Positions 61,220 to 64,000 of a DNA stretch of 64,000 nucleotides are shown here, piece after piece. The translations under genes were made by a program, and so were the position numbers. Under the pieces are notes generated by a model that was not told the origin of the DNA, made no database searches, and saw nothing but the letters and a program-made list of their open reading frames with translations. Positions within the stretch are counted from its first letter, which is position 1. Each line of letters begins with the position of its first letter. Source of the DNA: JAGVSR01 sp963742405 (GTDB lineage: Bacteria > Pseudomonadota > Alphaproteobacteria > Rhizobiales > Hyphomicrobiaceae); contig CAVUMB010000004.1 of the NCBI GenBank assembly GCA_963742405.1, positions 310,001-374,000 of the forward strand. Reading direction: 5' to 3'.

Positions 61220-61568
61220 ATCTGGGAGTAGCCGCAGGTCGTTTGGCGCAGGATTGTGTCGGCGGCAGGGACGTACAAAAGCGAGCACGCCAGGGTATCC
61301 AGCACAACCAGCGTTCAGCCGCACCCGTGATCTGAAATAGGGTCCGCGGCAACTTCGCCGGACGATCGCCGTTTACGCCTGACCCAGGAGGCTCTATGGG
61401 CTTTTCCATGATAGGGCTTGAACGGGCCGCCGAGCCAGCGCAGAACCATAGTCCGCCGGCTGGTCGCTACCGTAAACGTTGGTCTCAGTGCGCGGTCAGC
61501 CGCAAGAGTTGCGCGCTCAGCGCCAAGCGGCCGCCAAGCAGCGGCCAGTAGACGAAGCCGGGAGAACG
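61220..61568. other. Divergent intergenic region between GH3 gene and ribA
   Basis: 349 bases. No FMN riboswitch features are evident. It contains a possible 51-codon frame (61396-61551) beginning behind a perfect Shine-Dalgarno aggagg, four bases before ATG. Its product is basic and Ser/Arg/Lys-rich with no recognised motif. Whether this is a leader peptide of ribA or chance is undecided. Confidence 0.4.
61396..61551 (+). CDS. Candidate 51-residue leader ORF upstream of ribA
   Basis: ATG 61396 lies four bases after aggagg, the strongest ribosome binding site in the area. The frame ends with tag at 61549-61551, 17 bases before ribA. The peptide starts MGFSMIGLERAAEP and continues with many Arg, Lys, Ser and four... 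few hydrophobic residues; no domain is seen. It is kept only because of the binding site and position. Confidence 0.22.
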   Translation: MGFSMIGLERAAEPAQNHSPPAGRYRKRWSQCAVSRKSCALSAKRPPSSGQ

Positions 61569-62231
61569 ATGGCCCATCATACGGCTCGAAAGATTGGCAT
61601 GCGGCCCGGGGACCTCAAGTCCGTGAAACTCGCGATCGATTGGTCTGTCGAGACGGTTCTGCCGATCGAACTCGGCGGTGCTGAGGTCGCGCTGGAGGCG
61701 CATGCCTACCAGGGCCGCGAACCCGATATTCAGGCTGTCGCCCTCGTCCACCGCGACGACCCCACCGCAGAAACAGTTCCGGTTGTTCGCCTCCACTCCG
61801 GCTGCGTCACGGGCGACGTGTTTCATTCGCTGCGCTGCGACTGCCATGCCCAGCTGAAAGCCGCATTAGGTCGTATCACCAGCGAACCGCTGGGGGTTTT
61901 GATCTATCTGCCGTACCAGGAAGGTCGCGGCATCGGCCTATTCCGCAAGATCAAGGCCTATGCGTTGCAGGACCAGGGTCTCGACACGGTCGATGCCAAT
62001 TTGGAGCAGGGTCAGCCGATCGACGCGCGCGACTATGCGTTCGCCGGCGAGATCCTGAAAGATCTCGGGCTGACACGAATCCGGCTGATGACCAACAACC
62101 CTGACAAAATCGAAGCCTTGAGCGCGGCTGGCATCGACGTCGTGGAACGCATTCCGCTCGTCGTAGAGGCCAGTCCGCACAACAAGGCGTATCTCGAAAC
62201 CAAGCGCAAGCGGCTCGCCCACGAACTTTGA
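61569..62231 (+). CDS. ribA: GTP cyclohydrolase II
   Basis: The first committed step of riboflavin synthesis: opening of the GTP imidazole ring. Zinc ligands are Cys79, Cys90 and Cys92 in HSGCVTGDVFHSLRCDCHAQ. The GTP-site motif is IYLPYQEGRGIGLFRKIKAY, followed by ANLEQGQPIDARDYAFAGEI and IRLMTNNPDKIEAL. The 220-residue length is that of a stand-alone RibA, not a RibBA fusion. ATG 61569 has gggaga just upstream. No other rib genes are nearby. Confidence 0.95.
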   Translation: MAHHTARKIGMRPGDLKSVKLAIDWSVETVLPIELGGAEVALEAHAYQGREPDIQAVALVHRDDPTAETVPVVRLHSGCVTGDVFHSLRCDCHAQLKAALGRITSEPLGVLIYLPYQEGRGIGLFRKIKAYALQDQGLDTVDANLEQGQPIDARDYAFAGEILKDLGLTRIRLMTNNPDKIEALSAAGIDVVERIPLVVEASPHNKAYLETKRKRLAHEL

Positions 62232-62278
62232 GATCGGGCCGTTCGGGGCACCAGCGCCAGCGATCGTGTGAGCACGTG

Positions 62279-63634
62279 TCAGTTGGCCGATGTGTTTTTG
62301 AAAACCTTGCCGTCTTTCATGATGACTTTGAAGTTTTTGGCCGGATCGGCGACGAGGGCGAGATCATCGAGAGGGTTACCGTCGACAAGGATGAGATCGG
62401 CCAGCGCCCCCTGCTGCACGATGCCTAGTGCTCCCGGATAGGGATTTCTCAGGCCGGACAGTTGTAGCAGTCCGGCATTCGTCGATGTAGCCATGGCCAG
62501 CGCTTCGGCGGGTGTGAACCAACGGCCTAGATCGACAAGTCGGGACCCCTGCAGTTCCGCTTCCGACTTCGAGAAAAGAATGTCTGTACCGAACGCCGTC
62601 TTGAGTTTGTATTTCTTGGCCAGCGCATAGACGCGGTCGGTTCCTTCGGACACTTGCTGCTTCTTTGCCGCCTGCTCGCCGCCCAATTTATGAACGGCTG
62701 CGTTGCCGCCTGGGAGGAAGGGTTGCGTGCTGAGCCAGATATCCTTTTCGGCCATAAGTTTTGCGGTGGGTTCATCCATGAGGTGCGCGTGCTCGATGCA
62801 GCGCACGCCCGCCGCAATCGCGCGCTGGATTGCGACTGGCGTGTAGGCATGCACTGCAACGTAAGTGCCCCAGTTTTCGGCAGCTTCGACGGCCGCGCGA
62901 ACCTCGGCCTCGGTAAAGGTTGACACGTCCAAGGGGCTGAATGGCGAGGCCACGCCGCCGCCCGCCGTAAGCTTGATTTGAGACGCGCCTTGCATCAGTT
63001 GCTCGCGCACACGCACGCGGACTTCATCGGGGCTGTCGGCGATCATACTGCCGCCGATCTGCTCCATTCGTGTTAGCCCGCCGCCGATAGTTCTCGGCAA
63101 ATCTGAGAGCTGTCGGAAGTCGCCATGGCCGCCCGTAATGGTGATCATGGCACCGGACGGATAGATACGCGGTCCGGCGACGATGCCTTCGTCGATGGCG
63201 CGCTTCAATCCAAAGACTGGCCCGCCCATGTCGCGAATTGTGGTGAAGCCTCGCATGAGCGTGGCTGTCGCTTCATCCGCCGCCAGAAGATTGGTGTAGC
63301 CGATGTCGCCGGAAATCGCGGCCAATGGTGTCGGTCGCACGAGTATGGCATGCCAGTGCATGTCGATCAGACCGGGCATCAACGTACGGCCGTTTCCCGC
63401 GATGCGCGTGGCATCTGCGGCGGCAATTGGCGCCGTTGAGATGCTCTTGATGACGTTGCCGTCAACGAGCACATTGGATGGCTCAGAGAGAGTGGCGCTC
63501 TTGCCATCGAAAATTCGGACATTCACGAAGAGCACCTGATCGGCTGAGGCGGGGGTGCACGGCAGCGCCGTCAGAAACGGGACGACTGCGGCGCAGAGTT
63601 GTCCCAGCCGAAATGTCATTTTCGTCTCCATCAT
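62279..63634 (-). CDS. Exported amidohydrolase (imidazolonepropionase/Xaa-Pro dipeptidase-like)
   Basis: A 451-residue metal-dependent hydrolase with a signal peptide (LGQLCAAVVPFLTALPCTPA, cut near ASA). Metal motif HxH is in LMPGLIDMHWHA. Other ligands fit the Lys of GASQIKLTAGGGVASPF, His in YVAVHAYTP and RCIEHAHLMD, and Asp in TAFGTDILFSK. The C-terminal beta-sandwich closes with GALADLILVDGNPLDDL. Related secreted enzymes cleave Xaa-Pro or lysine-containing dipeptides; the substrate here is not fixed. ATG 63634 is chosen; 63619 is possible. It is convergent with ribA. Confidence 0.9.
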   Translation of the reverse strand: MMETKMTFRLGQLCAAVVPFLTALPCTPASADQVLFVNVRIFDGKSATLSEPSNVLVDGNVIKSISTAPIAAADATRIAGNGRTLMPGLIDMHWHAILVRPTPLAAISGDIGYTNLLAADEATATLMRGFTTIRDMGGPVFGLKRAIDEGIVAGPRIYPSGAMITITGGHGDFRQLSDLPRTIGGGLTRMEQIGGSMIADSPDEVRVRVREQLMQGASQIKLTAGGGVASPFSPLDVSTFTEAEVRAAVEAAENWGTYVAVHAYTPVAIQRAIAAGVRCIEHAHLMDEPTAKLMAEKDIWLSTQPFLPGGNAAVHKLGGEQAAKKQQVSEGTDRVYALAKKYKLKTAFGTDILFSKSEAELQGSRLVDLGRWFTPAEALAMATSTNAGLLQLSGLRNPYPGALGIVQQGALADLILVDGNPLDDLALVADPAKNFKVIMKDGKVFKNTSAN

Positions 63635-63875
63635 GATGGGCGAAAGGGATGCACAATCACTTGCGTTGGCTGCTGGGCGCAATACTGGCTCGCCCTGGCT
63701 TGCAGTGCAAGGCGATCGAATGAGTGAGTGCCCTTTACAGAGGGTCTAGAGCGGCGGCGGAAGCCGGAGACGGGTCAACCACGCCGCACAGATCAGGAGA
63801 CGCAGCTCCTTCATCGGTCGATCAGCAGTCCGCCGCCGACCGGGATGATCGATGAGCGGCGCGCTGCACCGTTGC

Positions 63876-63998
63876 CTACGTTTTGGATTGCGATGTTCGG
63901 GCCAGATGGGCGGCGGTCAGCCCTTCCAAGGCCATACCGAAACCGATGCCCTCGTGCACGATCCGCTTCAAGCGCTGGGTGAGCGCCTGGCGGGTGTA
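63876..63998 (-). CDS. Possible 3' end of a crotonase-family gene, cut by the window edge
   Basis: The last 41 codons of a leftward frame entering from the right edge read YTRQALTQRLKRIVHEGIGF followed by GMALEGLTAAHLARTS and a stop at 63876. The helix pattern resembles the C-terminus of enoyl-CoA hydratases, although the usual EG-x-AF ending is absent. The upstream part is outside the window. Family assignment is tentative. Confidence 0.3.
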   Translation of the reverse strand, partial: YTRQALTQRLKRIVHEGIGFGMALEGLTAAHLARTSQSKT

Positions 63999-64000
63999 GC

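Noticed and set aside
61220..61568. FMN riboswitch upstream of ribA
   Set aside because: No conserved FMN-aptamer stems or loop sequences could be recognised, and ribA stands alone.
1..64000. tRNA, rRNA, insertion sequence or prophage genes
   Set aside because: I looked for these through the intergenic regions and saw no cloverleaf-like segment, transposase or phage protein. A dedicated search (tRNAscan, Infernal) would be needed to exclude small RNAs.

Overview
The window looks like chromosome of a high-GC alphaproteobacterium of the order Hyphomicrobiales (Rhizobiales). A Hyphomicrobium-like lineage is my best guess from gene order; I could not search it. The supporting order is tolC-like, popZ-like, valS, then argS, SPOR protein, nagZ, scpA, scpB, tatABC, serS, surE, LysM/LytM protein, yajC, secD, secF, and also DUF2842-ctaA, argC and rplM-rpsI. 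I saw no rRNA, tRNA, CRISPR array, transposase or phage gene, so this is mostly core genome with one accessory-looking surface-polysaccharide locus.

Layout. 1-8.2 kb: broken tolC-like gene, two tandem PopZ-type polar-organiser genes, valS, and a heavily frameshifted aldehyde dehydrogenase. 8.2-15.5 kb: DUF2939 protein, M48 metalloprotease, ilvD, Sel1-repeat protein, single-domain response regulator, ribbon-helix-helix protein, exonuclease III, erpA. 15.5-28.4 kb: a long plus-strand housekeeping run covering dNTP hydrolysis, arginyl- and seryl-tRNA synthesis, cell-wall recycling (nagZ), chromosome condensation (scpAB), Tat export and surE. 28.6-35.5 kb: a degenerate LysM/LytM protein with a CtrA-type box upstream, a DUF815 ATPase, and the Sec accessory operon yajC-secD-secF, which continues into homologues of two mitochondrial complex I assembly factors (Mth938/NDUFAF3 type and phytoene-synthase/NDUFAF6 type). 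35.5-42.4 kb: secreted SGNH hydrolase, small unknowns, a DevA/DevB-like ATPase and HlyD pair without its permease, an Ala-rich glycine-zipper protein and an esterase. 42.6-43.6 kb: bfd and bfr for iron storage.

43.6-52.5 kb: a compact exopolysaccharide locus. A leftward operon (export lipoprotein, GT4, priming sugar transferase, ligase/polymerase, small membrane protein) diverges from a rightward Wzc-like chain regulator and a NodB deacetylase. 52.5-64 kb: DUF2842, ctaA, argC, TerC, rplM-rpsI, a periplasmic unknown, crotonase, CoA-binding protein, GH3 glucosidase, ribA and an amidohydrolase.

Reading frames are interrupted by about 16 single-base insertions or deletions in eight genes, including the essential serS and secD. 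Restoring each frame gives intact conserved proteins. I therefore read most of these as sequence or assembly errors, with tolC and the aldehyde dehydrogenase the most uncertain. The best leads for new biology are the tandem popZ-like pair, the paired GGTATCATGATACC palindromes upstream of rplM, the secDF-linked complex I assembly pair, the flippase-less polysaccharide locus with a kinase-dead Wzc-like protein, and a 36-residue membrane peptide candidate.
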